Assembly (NCBI GenBank): GCA_963682055.1
Contig: OY821751.1
Coordinates: 4,402,001 to 4,466,000, forward strand
Direction: 5' to 3'
DNA length: 64,000 nucleotides
Source: Primula veris
Lineage: Eukaryota; Streptophyta; Magnoliopsida; Ericales; Primulaceae
The notes below the pieces were generated by a model, which did not search any database, was not told the origin of the DNA, and saw only the letters and a program-made list of their open reading frames with translations. Position numbers and translations under genes: made by a program. This document shows positions 32,140-44,190 of the stretch, in pieces; position 1 is the stretch's first letter; the number at the start of each line of letters is the position of its first letter.

Positions 32140-33536
32140 TGTTGGAAAAGTTGGAAAATATGTAGTTTTAAACATATTTGTTCCAAGTGGTCAGGGACCA
32201 CCTTTGAGTCAATTTTTAATGCGACTCCTCAGTTTTTCTGAGGCCATACTCTATGCGTTTGAGTAGCTCGTGCGACGAGCTTCGCAACGGTATATCGCAT
32301 GACCAATTCGGAGGAATGGTGTGAATGATAATTGGACTCGAATGTTGGTACTCGAAAGAGGGAAAAACCGAAATCTGGAAAATGGGGTAGAGAGTGGGAA
32401 TAAACCATGAGGGTTATCCCACATTGGAAAATCAAGGTTGATTTTCACTCTATATATACAAACCCATCCCATGTAGTTGGTAAACTAATTAAGTCCACAT
32501 ACCCATGAGTGGGTTAGTGTGTACCACACACGCGCGCGCTCGCTCGGGTCTCGGGACTCGGGCCTCGGGTCACGGGACGCGGGCCGCGGGATGCGGGCCG
32601 CGGGATTTGGGGTTTGGGGTTTGGGGTTTGGGGTTTGGGGAATGTCTCGGGTCTCGGGTCTTGGGTCTTGGGTCCCTAGAGTTCCAGAAAGGTTGAAACT
32701 CCAGCAGTAATGGAGGCGGATTCTGGGGATGTAACTCCCAGAATTAAATGACCACATTCAATTCTGCGGTTTCAGAATCCTCTATAAAGAGGCAGCCATC
32801 CCTTCACATTTCAGACATTCAAATCAGTCTATCTTCTCTCTAAAAGCTGCATATATTTTTCCATAGCATTTAGAACCAGAGAGAACCACCCACCAACAGC
32901 TCGACCTAGACTCGTCGCCAGTTTTCGGCGAGTCTTCCGAGAGACGTTGTACCTTGGGATCGAAGCGCCAACGCAACCAGAAACCTTAAGGTGGTTGGGC
33001 GAATATCGGTTAAGGGCATACTGTTAACAGTAGCCTCGTCCGTTTATTTTTACATTCTGTCCGTTTTATTTTTTCCGCATTTAAATTCAGTTTCTTACAT
33101 TCTGTCCTTTCAATTCAGTATTTTAATTTCAGTTTTTTAATATTCTGTCCTTAGCTGTAGTTTTTCTTTTCTGTTTGTACTATTCTGTAATTATTTTAAA
33201 GTTCTGTTTCTGTTCTGTAATTTCAATTCTGTAATTTAATTCTGTAATTAGATTAGTTTCAATTCAGTCCTGTATTTTAAATTCATAACAGAACAGTCCG
33301 GCTGTTAAGTTTTTACTTTCCAGTCCGGCAGTTTCTTTTAATCACAAAACCGTACATCAGATTATTAATTGATAATAATCTGATAGCGTTTGTTTTATTT
33401 ACATTTCAGTACCTACATGTTGTAATCAATTTATTGTATTTCATTTGGAAATTAATAAAGATTACACTGGTTTTATTTAATTACTGTTTAGTCCTTTATT
33501 TATTATTAATTGTTATTTCGTACACGGAAACCAACA
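32140..33536 (+). mobile_element. Copia solo LTR nested in the gypsy LTR
   Basis: The 1397-bp LTR starts TGTTGG, ends CCAACA and has a 5-bp target-site duplication CTTTT (32135-32139 and 33537-33541). It is related to the LTRs at 21659 and 28251 (shared G/C-rich minisatellite, CTATAAAGAGGCAGCC, and two AGTCCGGC units near 33295-33335) but diverged. It is a recombination product that lost the coding region. Confidence 0.9.
32545..32675. repeat. G-rich minisatellite in the copia LTR
   Basis: The plus strand holds about 20 GGG runs: GGGTCTC, GGGACGC and GGGCCGC units and four TTTGGGG units in a row. Homologous sites in the copia LTRs (22617-22700, 29214-29335) are the C-rich complement with other unit variants (CCCAAG, CCCGTG). 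It sits about 110-240 bp upstream of the LTR TATA box. Confidence 0.85.
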
Positions 33537-34280
33537 CTTTTTCTATAAATCTGTTAAACCATTTTGGTCTTGTAGCCGGGTTTGGCAAATATTTCTATTT
33601 AGTTGTTTAATTGTACCATTAGCTCGCAAATTGTTTTTCTTTAAAAATTAAATTTTGTACCAACATGTTTCTTTTTTCCTTTTGTTTGAAAAGGTCACGC
33701 TTGTGTTCTTGTTTTCGGAATTTCGGGGCGTGACAATGGTGTTGTGTATTATTTTTTTTCCAATTCGGGTAAATATTTCGGCCATTATAGTGACATTGTT
33801 GTCGTCGTCCTTCATGGATGACTTACGACAATGAACGACATCCCTGCTGTATGGCTTCATGAATGGTGGAGGTTCATAGGGGGGACGTTTTTTTTGGATT
33901 TAGGCCTTTTGACCAAATTTCTCAAGGAAAATTTCATGCATGCATTGCTTCAAAAATATTAAAAATTCTTTGCAGACGTAGTACGATTTACTATACTATG
34001 AATGGGCAAGCTAAATTTATCACTCAAAGCAAGGAGGGAAGGAAAAAATAAAAATACTGATCATACAAAATCTTGAAGACAAATATTGGATTACTACAAC
34101 AATTCTGACACATGCAATAAGGTTATTAGCGATTCCGTACCTTGTATTGTTGCGTAATTCTTATTTAGTAATCTATATTGTTAATTTTTTCAATTAGTAT
34201 TCATGTGTTTTTTTAATAATTTTTATATTTTCCATCCAATGATGAATTAGAACATGACATCATGTTTTTTTTCCGTGTAC

Positions 34281-34338
34281 CCAAGAAAATAATCAAATAA
34301 ATGATAAATCCAAGAAAATAATCAAATAAATGATAAAT
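34281..34338. repeat. 29-bp direct duplication at the copy-B deletion junction
   Basis: Two adjacent copies of a 29-bp unit (starting CCAAGAAAATAATC) sit exactly where copy B jumps from the equivalent of 2316 to 4350. Copy A has one unit (4350-4378). CCAAG occurs at both deletion ends in copy A. Confidence 0.9.
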
Positions 34339-34354
34339 CCCATGTACATTATCA

Positions 34355-34604
34355 GTAAACCACACAAACCCACACAAACACTATAATTCTTTAGTAAACA
34401 ACACAAACCCACACAAACACTATAACCCTTCATTAAACAACACAAACCCACACATACAATATTAACGCTTCAGTAAACCACACAAACCCACATAACTACG
34501 TCTACCCTTCTAAACCCTTGCATGGAAATTTTCATGTAATTCATTTCCACAGTGAACAGTATTAATTTTATTCCTCAAACCACATCCCCAGCTATCTATA
34601 AATA
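34355..34604 (+). promoter_or_regulatory. SBP-3 upstream module with TATA box
   Basis: It contains three ACAAACCCACAC minisatellite units (34355-34500), the TGCATGGAAATTTTCATG block and TATAAATA at 34597-34604, about 95 bp before the SBP-3 start. Collinear with the SBP-2 promoter. Confidence 0.5.
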
Positions 34605-34697
34605 TTTCCCCAGCATTCATCTTTCCAGAAGCATACCACGAGACCGAACAGCTAGCTATAAGTATAAATTTCCAAATTTGAGAGAGAGATCAGAGAG

Positions 34698-34844
34698 ATG
34701 GAGGGTGGAAGGCAAAGTAATGTAAAAGCAGGTAACAATAGTGTGGTTCCAAAGCCGAAGGAGACGGTGAAGCAGATGATGGTTAAGGCGGTTGCTTCAT
34801 CCATTAGCAAGGCCAAAGACAAGAGCAGGGTCAGACCAAGCTAG
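34698..34844 (+). CDS. SBP-3: small basic peptide, 48 residues
   Basis: Copy-B counterpart of SBP-2. It starts MEGGRQSNVKAGNNS and ends KAKDKSRVRPS; it differs from SBP-2 at residues 2 (Glu for Asp) and 44 (Arg for Lys), both conservative, plus two silent changes. The start context, TATA distance, stop position and AATAAA downstream (near 34914) are all kept. No known domain, no signal peptide. In a unit where retroelement genes have collected many stops, an open frame with conservative changes is mild evidence for function; the short length limits its weight. Confidence 0.5.
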   Translation: MEGGRQSNVKAGNNSVVPKPKETVKQMMVKAVASSISKAKDKSRVRPS

Positions 34845-35299
34845 CGCTTCTTAGCACCTCTATGGTCTGAAACTAATTTTTTTTTCATCATCTATTGTTT
34901 CATATTTGTGATAATAAAATGTCATGTAATATTCTATTGTTCATATTACATTTCATTGTTATGTTATATATAGTATGTAGTTTTATACACTTTTGTAGCT
35001 TGTATTGTGATAGTAAAATTTCATGTAATATATTACATTTCATTGTTATGTGATAGTATGGGGTTTTATACACCTTTGTAACTTGTATTGCTTCATTTAC
35101 CTCGTTTAGTACCTTACATTGCTAATTGCATTTTGGTTCATTAGGGTTCCAGAAATATAAATAAAAGCATAATCTTTCTCGCTCTCTCTCTATAAGCGCT
35201 GGAGTGATTAATAGCTAGCTAGTAATTGGTGGCGTATAATCAAACTAGGTTGTTGATTGTAAAATATAACAGTCTCGGTGGTGACCGTTCCATCTCTTG

Positions 35300-35640
35300 C
35301 CCTTTTTCTATGCCCATGGATGATATTGAGGATGCGACTCGAAGGAATCTAGGATAAGTATCAATATAGTGTAGGTTATATCGTTGTAAATTACTGAGAT
35401 GCAATCGACATTTTTCTTGTAAAACCGAAGGGGTAGGTAATAGTGTGAATTTTAGCATGCTTTTGGTATATATTCAAGAACTGGGAGTTATAATTTATTA
35501 TAATGCTCGAAAGTCTCGGCAATTGATGAATTGGTGTCTTATTGGTTTTAAAGTTTTTACTGTACTACTACGTTTAGTTAGATACACCATGAGGTACGAT
35601 ACTAACAAAAAAGAAGGAAAACATCTAAACATTTTTATAT
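35300..35640 (-). pseudogene. Truncated AAE 5' fragment with flank (copy B)
   Basis: Counterpart of 5292-5640, with the same deletion of codons 2-29 after the ATG at 35411. The chimeric frame continues past MGIEKGQ into the foreign tail (EMERSPPRLLYFTI). Divergent to the SBP pseudogene at 35849. Confidence 0.85.
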
Positions 35641-35848
35641 AAATTGGTGGGGAAGACCCACTATTTCATTAAAAATAATAAGAATGATCAAAACATGGAG
35701 ATCTAAAAAAAAACTGTTAAGCATTAGTACATCGTACTAGTTTTTCATCTTGTGCGATGGCTGAAACAAAAGAAAAATAAACATGAACACAAGTGAAAGC
35801 GAAAAAAAAGTAAAATCAAGCCCGAAGGTGGGCTCTAAACCGCTATAG

Positions 35849-35998
35849 TGTGGACGGCAAAGCAATGTAAAAGGCAGCAATAGTGTGGTTCCAAAGCCGA
35901 AGGAGAAGGTGAAGCAGATGATGGTTAAGGCGGTAGCTTAATCTTATAGCAAGGCCGAAGACGAGAGCGAGGTCAGACCTAGCGCTGGTGCTTCTTTA
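35849..35998 (+). pseudogene. SBP pseudogene (psi-SBP-B)
   Basis: Counterpart of 5845-5994 with the same lost start and the same TAA after KAVA. It has extra changes of its own (KEKVKQ, DESE), as expected for an unconstrained copy. Confidence 0.75.
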
Positions 35999-36294
35999 TT
36001 AGCGCCTCTATGGTCTGAAACTGAAAAACTTTTATGATCTATTGTATCATATTTGTGATAATTAAGTTTCATGTAATATTCTGTTTGTTCATATTACATT
36101 TCATTGTTATGTTATAGTTTGGGGTTATATACACTTTTGTAGCTTGTATTGTTGTGTTTTCTCGTTTAGTACTTGCATTGCTGATTTTTTCAGTCATGTA
36201 TTCATGTTAATTAGTACATTTTTATGCACATTTTTGCCGATCATTATTACCTTTTTTTTTTTGAAATGAGATCTTTATTACCTTGTGTCAATTA

Positions 36295-37477
36295 GTACAT
36301 CGTACTATTATTTCACCTTGTGTGTATGGCTGAAACAAAAGAAAAATAAACATAAACACAAGCAAAAGCGAAGGAAAGAGTAAAGCACCGAAATTGGGCG
36401 CCGCTAAACTATTAATACATGAATGTCGAAACAAGTTCATCTATGGAGACTATAGATTCGTTTTGGTCCTTAACTTTAGATAAAAAAAAAAAAAAAAAAA
36501 GTCATTATTATTGTCTTTTATTAGCTCCTGTCGTGGGCCTATTTAGATAAAGATTAATGCCGACCAGTTGATGCTTTGATAATAAGTGATACCAGGGCAT
36601 GATCCATGAAGAACATATTATATGGCGATGTATTTGATATATGGTATCGAAATATAGGGCTATGTCCCCATCAATGGCGGACGTCATGGTGTTTAGCTTT
36701 GCTACTATCCGCGCCAATGTAAAAACTAAGGTTGCTTCTGAGTGGTGCTTGAAGATGAGTATCATGAGGTTATCATTAGCTCTCGATTTGAGAACCTGCT
36801 AGAAATAGAGACATTAGAGCAGTGTTTTAATAATCACGGTCTAAAGCGCTAAAAGAGTGATAAAGCGTTTTGCGAAATATAATTGCATACGCTTTTTTGT
36901 TTTTAGGGAGGTAAAGCTCTAAAAGCGTGATTTTGGTGATAATAGCGCAAAAAACATGAATTATAGGGACTTAAAGCGTAAATAGCATGCAACTCTTTTC
37001 TCTTTTTAGGAAAAGAAATCAAAACGGCGTCGTTTTATTTGCAGTTTCTGGAAAAGAAATAGCTCGTCCATCTTCTCTCATATATAGCCCTAACTTCATA
37101 AATAATACTCAAATCCTCTCTCTCTCTGATCTCTATTCTTCAAAGTCCAATCCTCTCTCTATTCGATTTTCTCCCTATAATCTCGTCATTCCCCATCCCA
37201 ATTTGTTGTCTATTCTACTCTAATGGAGGAAGTTAGATCTAGAGGTTAAGCTCAAAAACGAATGGCCTAACTTGCAATAATTATGAATATATCTATTTCT
37301 AGCGTTATCAATTACATTCACAAATTTGTTTAAACTATTAACAAGCGAAAATTCGATCTCCTTAATGACATTCGACAGTTGAGACTTTACCAATATTATA
37401 ACTACCAATTCCTGAATATATAACAAAATCAATCTAAGATTCACACTATTAGTTACCTCTTCGGTTTTACAAGAAAA
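36295..37477 (+). repeat. Repeat segment S, first copy in unit B
   Basis: Counterpart of 6282-7466, with a longer A run at 36482-36500. The minus-strand frame of about 85 codons (36508-36765) is open here too. Confidence 0.7.
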
Positions 37478-37672
37478 ATAGAGAAAATGAACCCTAGTCC
37501 CATTAATTAATCACCTTTAACTCCTTTGAACTTCCTAGAGAGAACCGCAATTGTATACGGAGACTACCTCCCGGTAATTTACAACGATATAACCAACACG
37601 TGGAACGATACTTCTCATAGATTACTTTGAGTCTCATTCTCGATGTCAACCTTGAGCATAGAAAAATGGTAA
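37478..37672 (+). pseudogene. Truncated AAE 5' fragment (copy B)
   Basis: Counterpart of 7467-7662, with ATA at the start codon and the LTPLNFLERT, VYGD, IYNDIT and TWNDT blocks. The tail joins the truncated gypsy LTR at 37735. Confidence 0.85.
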
Positions 37673-37734
37673 GTGATGGAACGGCCGCCATTGAGATTGT
37701 TATAAGTTATAATCGGGATTATTATGTTTTAATA

Positions 37735-38783
37735 GAAAGAGACATAAACCATTGCTAACATAAAAATAAATAAAGTGCATACTAGGACCTCTCACGCCAC
37801 TCGTCCCAGTGTGTAAGACGAGTCATTTCCTATCCCCTCGGCCGTCTTATGTCCCCGGTATAGGAAGAGACATAGACCATTGCCACTAATCTAAATCACA
37901 AGGCCTCAGCCAATAATGTGAAACCATTCAATTATTACATTCTCATACGTCACTTTAATGTAATTCAACAAAACTCATAAGCATAGGTGCTAGATTCACA
38001 ACTAGCCAAACAAGTCCAACAACATAAATCTCATTCAGACAATTTAACAAACACCTTGTATGCATAAACTACAATTCATCTTTATTCAACATAAATTTAC
38101 CCAATTTCACCAACAACTATAATATCACATAATCAACTCATAAAACAAGCAAACCCATCCATAATCTCATTAATTCGAAATTAATAAGTCTAATTTCTCA
38201 AATTCTACAATTCAAATAAGTGAATTAAAGGTATAACAAATAAAACTCAATTATCAATTTAAGAACATGATTCCCCCCAATTTAAAATAAACGCAAGACC
38301 TAACCCTAACATACACCATCGTCTAGTCGCAATGGATAACCCCCGTTAACTTAGTGCGTAGAGGAGATGCTTCCGGTAAGAATCCGCTAACGTGTTTCTT
38401 CTTCTTCTTCCTAGGCTTGTAATCTCTCTTTTCTCTCTTGTTTAGGTTTTATGTTTTAAAAAGTGCCTAAAAAGAGGTTTAGAAAATTGTTTTGAGAAAG
38501 TTTGGGGAAGCAAACTATTTGGTCTCCAAAGTTCTAAAAGTTAACTCTTAATCAAAATTATTAATTTACTGCTCAAAAATAACCAATTTTTAGAAACAAA
38601 ACTATTGGTTCCTTTTTATTTATAAAATTAGTAACAAGTTTTAAAAATAAAGTTTTTCGGAAGAGTTTCGGTTTTTGGCTAAAAATTAGTCGAGTGACCG
38701 GTTTTTGATAAAATTTGTATAAAACATTTTTGGATAAATTAAATCATAAATAAAATTCATTTATAAAAATACGGGATGTTACA
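37735..38783 (-). repeat. Truncated 3' LTR of gypsy copy B
   Basis: Collinear with 7725-8774 and cut at the same point inside the LTR tandem repeat. Confidence 0.85.
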
Positions 38784-39269
38784 ACTAACCCTCCTTAAAA
38801 GAATTTCGTCCCGAAATTTTCCTCTCTAATGAACTATACCCAGAAATGATAAACTATAAATAAGGCCATAAGAATTTAAACGTACAATTCGTGTCATAAT
38901 CCAAGAAATAAAATACACTGAGTTCAAAACCCATAACAACTCCACCATCCATAACTCCAGATAATGAACAACATGTAAGAATATCAAATAAAGTAACCGC
39001 CTGTATACAATATCTAATAGAATAAAAGACAACAATGTAAAACAAGCAGCTACAACATAAAAGACAATAAAGTAAACTAAGATGACATGCTTCTACCTCA
39101 ACAACTCCACAACGTCTACATCAGTCAAAATACGGCCTTTGCCTTTCTAGTAAACTCTACTCTAATAAAATAAACTCCAAATTTTAATAAAATAAACTCC
39201 AAACTCTAGGCGTTACAACCCTTCCCCGATAAAGAAATTTTGTCCTGAAATTAGAAAACATCTAAACAA

Positions 39270-42200
39270 AAGTACCTAAAGAAAGCACGAGGTCAGGATA
39301 CTTCCTCTTCATCTCATCCTAGCGTTCCCAAGTTGCCTCCTCGGCCCCATGGTGTTTCTAAACCACCTTTGCCAATCTAATTATTTTGCCTCGAAGTTCC
39401 TTCTCTTGCACATCGATAATTCTCGTAGGTCCCACCTCGTAGGTCACATCCGCACTAACCTCAATGTCCTCAAAGTCCACCACGTGTGAAGGGTCGTGAT
39501 GATACTTTTTCAACATTGACACATGAAACACCGGGTGAACCCCCGCCAACTTTGGTGGCAAGTCCAACCGGTATTCAACTTCTCCAACTCGGTCCACGAT
39601 CTCAAATGGTCCGATAAATCTCAGGCTCAACTTCCCTTTAGAGCCAAACCTCATAATCCCCTTTCTTGGCGAAACTCGCAAAATACTTGATCCCCCTTTT
39701 CGAACTCCAAAGGTCTCCTCCTCTTATCCGCATAACTCTTTTGCCTACTTCGAGCCGTCTTAAGCCTTTCTCGAATCAATTGCGATCCTAACATTTCCGC
39801 TTCTCCCACCTCGGTCTAACACACTGGAGACCTACACGGCCGCCCGTATAAAGCCTCGAAAGGTGCCATGCCAATACTAGCTTGGAAGCTATTATTATAC
39901 GCAAACTCAACTAAGGGCAGATGGCTCTCCCAGACTCCCTTGAAGTCATTCACACATGCGCGCAACATATCCTCTAGCACTTGGATAGTCCGCTTCGATT
40001 GTCCATCCGTTTGGGGATGAAACACCGTACTCATTGTCAACTTGGTCCCTAAGGCATTTTGCAATGCGCCCCAGAACCTCGACACAAACCTCGTGTCTCG
40101 ATCCGATACTATCGAAATCGGTACCCCATGAAGTCTAACAATTTCCTTAATATACTTTCGTCCCAAGATTTCCACTGAATTCATCATCTTAAATGCAATG
40201 AAGTGTGCGGATTTGGTCAAGCAGTCGACCACAGCCCACACAGCATCATTCCCACATACTGATTTAGGTAAGTTGGTCACAAAATCCATTGCTATCCTTT
40301 CCCACTTCCATTCCGCCACCGGTAAGGGTTGGAGCATACCCACCGGCCTTTGGTGTTCCGCCTTCACTTGCGGGCAAGTTAGGCACCTGCTAACATATGA
40401 AGCTACATCTCGTTTCATTCCGGGTCACCAAAATTGTCTCTTCGCATCGTGATACATTTTTGTCCCGCCGGGATGAACGGCTAATCGGGAGTGGTGAAAC
40501 TCCTTTAATACCTCGTTCCTCATGTTTTCTGTCACATAAATCCTTCCCTTAAATTGTAGTCCTCCATAGGTTCCTTTCGTCCAACCATCTAATCCTTCGC
40601 TCGAACTCATCTGTTTCTCATAGTTCGCCACTTTTTCGTCCCCATCTTGTGCTTCCAAAACCCTACTCACAAGTTCTGGTTGTACCACTATTGTGTACAA
40701 GGTCCCCACATTAACATTCCCCAACTCCAAGTTGAACTCATTCACTTTTCCGATCATCCTCCATTCGTCGACCGCCACATGCACTAAGGTCGCATGGGAC
40801 TTTCGACTCAAAGCATCCGCAACTACATTGGCCTTTCCCGGGTGATAGTGCAAGTCGTAGCCGTACTGTTCCAGATATTCCATCCATTGTCGTTGTCGAA
40901 TATTCAGATCCCGTTGGGTAAAAATATACCCTAAGCTCTTGTGATCCGAGAACACTTTGAACTTTTCCCCGAACAGATAATGCCTCCATATCTTCAAGGC
41001 ATGAACTATTGCCGCTAGCTCTAGGTCATGTGTTGGATAGTTCTTTTCGTGACCCTTTAATTGTCGCGAAGCATATGCGATAACCTTTCCGTCTTGCATC
41101 AAGACGCAACCCAAACATTCCTTCGAAGCATCACAATACAACTGGTAACCCTTCCCTTGCTCGGGAATAACTAGTATGGGGGAACTAGTCAACCACTTCT
41201 TGAGCTCTAGAAAAGCTTTCTCGCAAGCCTCACTCCAAACGAACTTCACCCCTTTCTTGGTAAGGTGAGTCATTGGAGTTGCTAACTTCGAAAAATCCTT
41301 GACGAACCGTCGATAGTATCCCGCTAAACCCAAGAAACTCCGAATCTCGAACACATTTTTCGGTTGTGCCCAATTCGAAACCGCCTCAATTTTTCGTCGC
41401 GTCCACCTTTACTCCTTCTTCCAAGATCACATGTCCAAGAAATTTCACCTCATTTAGCCAAAACTCACATTTGCTAAATTTTCCGTAAAGTTGGTGCTCT
41501 CTCAACGTGAGCAACGCTAAACGGAGATGTTCCTCTTGTTCCTCTCTTGAACTCGAGTAAATCAAGATATCATCAACGAAGACCACCACGAACTTGTCGA
41601 GATACTCCTTAAAGATCCGGTTCATTATATCCATAAATGCCGCCAGCGCATTAGTTAACCCGAATGGCATGACGACAAACTCATAGTGACCATACCGGGT
41701 CCGAAAGGCCGTTGTTGAAATGTCCTCATCCTTCACCCTCAATTGGTGATAGCCTGATCGCAAATCGATTTTTGAAAAGAACGTCTCTCCCTTCAGTTGG
41801 TCAAACAAATCGTCAATTCGAGGTAGTGGGTACTTATTCTTAATAGTCACCCTATTTAGCTTTCGATAGTTGATGCACATCCTCATCGATCCATCCTTCT
41901 TTTGCATGAATAAGGCCGGTGCCGCCCATGGTGACGTGCTCCGCCTAATAAACCCCTTCTCCAGTAGTTCCTCTAACTGCTTACTTAACTCTTTAACTCA
42001 GCCGGTGCCAATCGGTACAGGGAAATGGCTATGGGTGCCGTTCCCGGTACCAGGTCAATAGAAAAATCTAACCCTCTTTTCGGTGGCAACCCAGGTAGAT
42101 CCTTCGGAAACACATCTCTAAAATTGTCCACTACGTTTGGCCACGTTTCCACTTCCTCGTCGTTATCCACTATCGAGAGACTAGCCAAAAGACAAGACAG

Positions 42201-42656
42201 GTTGCCCACAATCCGCTTGGAATAATAAGGAATAGAAGAAAGGGTAGCGTCCCTTTCTCCATGAAAGAACACCTCATCTCCGGATGAAGTTGTAAGGAAA
42301 AATTTTCGTCGAACACAATCGATGAAAGAGTTGAAATGAACCAACCAGTCCATTCCAAGTATCACGTCGAATCTTGACATCTCTATGACAACTAAATCAA
42401 ATATAAACACGTGGTCCCCGACCATTATCTCACAAGACCGACACACTCAGTCCAACACAACTCGACCCCCAACAGGAGTTTCTACAGCAATCGGGTTCTC
42501 TAGAACCCCAATTTCTAATGACAAAGACTCAACTAGATGCCTAGCTATAAAAGAACGCGAAGCTCCCGTATCGAAAAGAACATGTGCCCAAGATGAGCAC
42601 ACAAGAACCATACCTTGTACATTTTCCGGGTCTCCTTGGTTTGGCAGATGTGGCAA
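39270..42656 (-). pseudogene. Gypsy pol polyprotein, broken (copy B)
   Basis: Better preserved in places than copy A. Protease FDTGAS (42656-42447); RT in two pieces (42446-41985 and 41907-41386) with FVDDILIY; connection, RNase H and integrase zinc region in one open frame (41354-40425) with [16 protein letters not shown] and [13 protein letters not shown]; integrase core (40418-39816) with [19 protein letters not shown] and HPQTDGQS; chromodomain end (39681-39270). A TGG to TGA change near 40426 and frameshifts near 41990, 41370 and 39750 break it. Its nonsense sites differ from copy A, so decay continued after duplication. Confidence 0.9.
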
Positions 42657-43650
42657 GACAAATAGACGAGCTTGAGCTGGTGGGTTTCCTTGCGGTCTTC
42701 GATTTCCCCCATGATTTCCTCAGTTTCCCAGGCCTTGATAGCCTCCTCGGTAGTTCCCACGGTTTCCACCTCCTTGGTGGTTACCTCGAAACCCTCCCCC
42801 TTGGTTCCCAAATAATTGGTGTTGTGGCACAAATTCCGGTCCTCTTGGTGGTGGTGGTGGCAACCTAGGTTGGTTAAAAGGCTGGTTGGTGTCGATTCTT
42901 CCTTGTCCCCCAGGACAACCCCTTGCCGTATGTCCAAATCGGTTGCATGTCCTACATTGGATTCTAGGGCATTCGAATTGTTGATGAGTCGCATCTCCAC
43001 AGTGGAAACACGCTCTCCTCATCACGACGTTTGTCGGTAGTGGATTAAAACCCCTCTCTCCTCTGCCCTGTTGTGGAAAACATGAATTATTCGCCATATC
43101 CCAAGTCCGCTTCTTCTCTTCCCTCTGAGCATTTCCGGTTTTCGACTTCTCCGAGATTCTCTTTCTATGGAGTAGAGCTCCTTCCACAGCTTGAACCGAT
43201 TTTACCTACTCATTATAGTTGACATGGCGTGCCGATGCCAATTGCAATGAAATGGTCGGGTTTAGCGCCTTCATGAATCTCCTATATTTTTCTGCAGCCC
43301 TTAGAACCGAGTCTGGGGCATACCTCGAGAGTGAGGTAAACTTTAGCTGGTATTCTTGGACAGTCATACCTCCTTGATATAATTCATCGAACCGCCTCCT
43401 CATTTCATCCTTATAAGAATCGGGAAGAAACTGTCGATTAAACAACTCGATGAACTCGTTCCAGTCGATGTTGGTTAAGTCGTAAGTATCCACGACCTCT
43501 TGCAGCCCTTCTCCCTCTAGTTTCTCCCCTCCCCCTTGGAGTTCCTCTTCCTCTCCCATTTTCCCCACCTCGGGTAACCGCACCCCTTGATGGTGGTGCG
43601 CTTCCGCGTGTAGCTGTTCCTCGTCCACCAGTCGTTGTGGTAATAGCCAT
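42545..43650 (-). pseudogene. Gypsy gag, internally deleted (copy B)
   Basis: RG-rich N-terminus (43650-43510), then the shifted half gag domain (43628-43206), then an open nucleocapsid frame (43187-42720). That frame has two CCHC knuckles, CFHCGDATHQQFEC and CRTCNRFGHTARGC, and a Gly/Asn/Arg-rich tail. The same central deletion as copy A. Confidence 0.85.
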
Positions 43651-43994
43651 GACTACAAACTTTTTAAACCGACACTTTAGTTGCCTCTCTTGACACTACT
43701 ACTCATACATGAATACTCTACTTGTTCGTATTGACTCTCAACACTTAACAAAATCCACATTCCCCCAAAAAAAATTACAAATTCCGCTAAATCTCTCAAG
43801 TTGAGCGTTTTGATAACAACAAAATATGCAAAACATGATAAAAGATATTTTTTCATGCTAATAATTTTATCAAGATTTATAAGGTTTATAATTATAGAGT
43901 ACTAAAATACGAAACCAACGCCTCAAGCGGAATCAAATTCGGAGTAAAAAAGAAGGAGTTACGAGCGTTTGAAGTTTAGCGAAAAACCGCAAAA

Positions 43995-44190
43995 TTTGCC
44001 AGAAAACGACCAATCGTTTTTGACAAAACGAGCGGTCGTTTTGGTCAAAATCTGACCCGAGAGGTCTGAAAAAGTCGACCGGTCGTTTTTGACAAAACGA
44101 CCGATCGTTTTGGTCAAAATCTGACCAGAGAGGTTTGAAAAATGCGACCGATCGAAATAATACTTAAAAAAACGACCAATCGTTTTTCTG
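43995..44190. repeat. Palindromic ACGACCGRTCGTTTT repeats (copy B)
   Basis: Counterpart of 14025-14215. One unit here is complete (ACCGGTCGTTTTTGACAAAA) where copy A has lost about 8 bases. Confidence 0.75.

Larger units (their letters stand above)
31099..33735 (+). mobile_element. Truncated gypsy LTR at the A/B duplication junction
   Basis: On the plus strand this matches the gypsy LTR from about 560 bp inside to its end CGGGGCGTGACA at 33735, with three of its tandem repeats (31441-31812). Its orientation is opposite to the two gypsy elements. It exists only between copies A and B: neither the left end of A (1764) nor the right end of B (53178) has it. It is interrupted by a copia solo LTR. 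Confidence 0.85.

Noticed and set aside
32585..32645. TTTGGGG repeats as interstitial telomere
   Set aside because: Plant telomeres are TTTAGGG; four TTTGGGG units inside a wider GGG-rich LTR minisatellite are better explained as LTR repeat variation.
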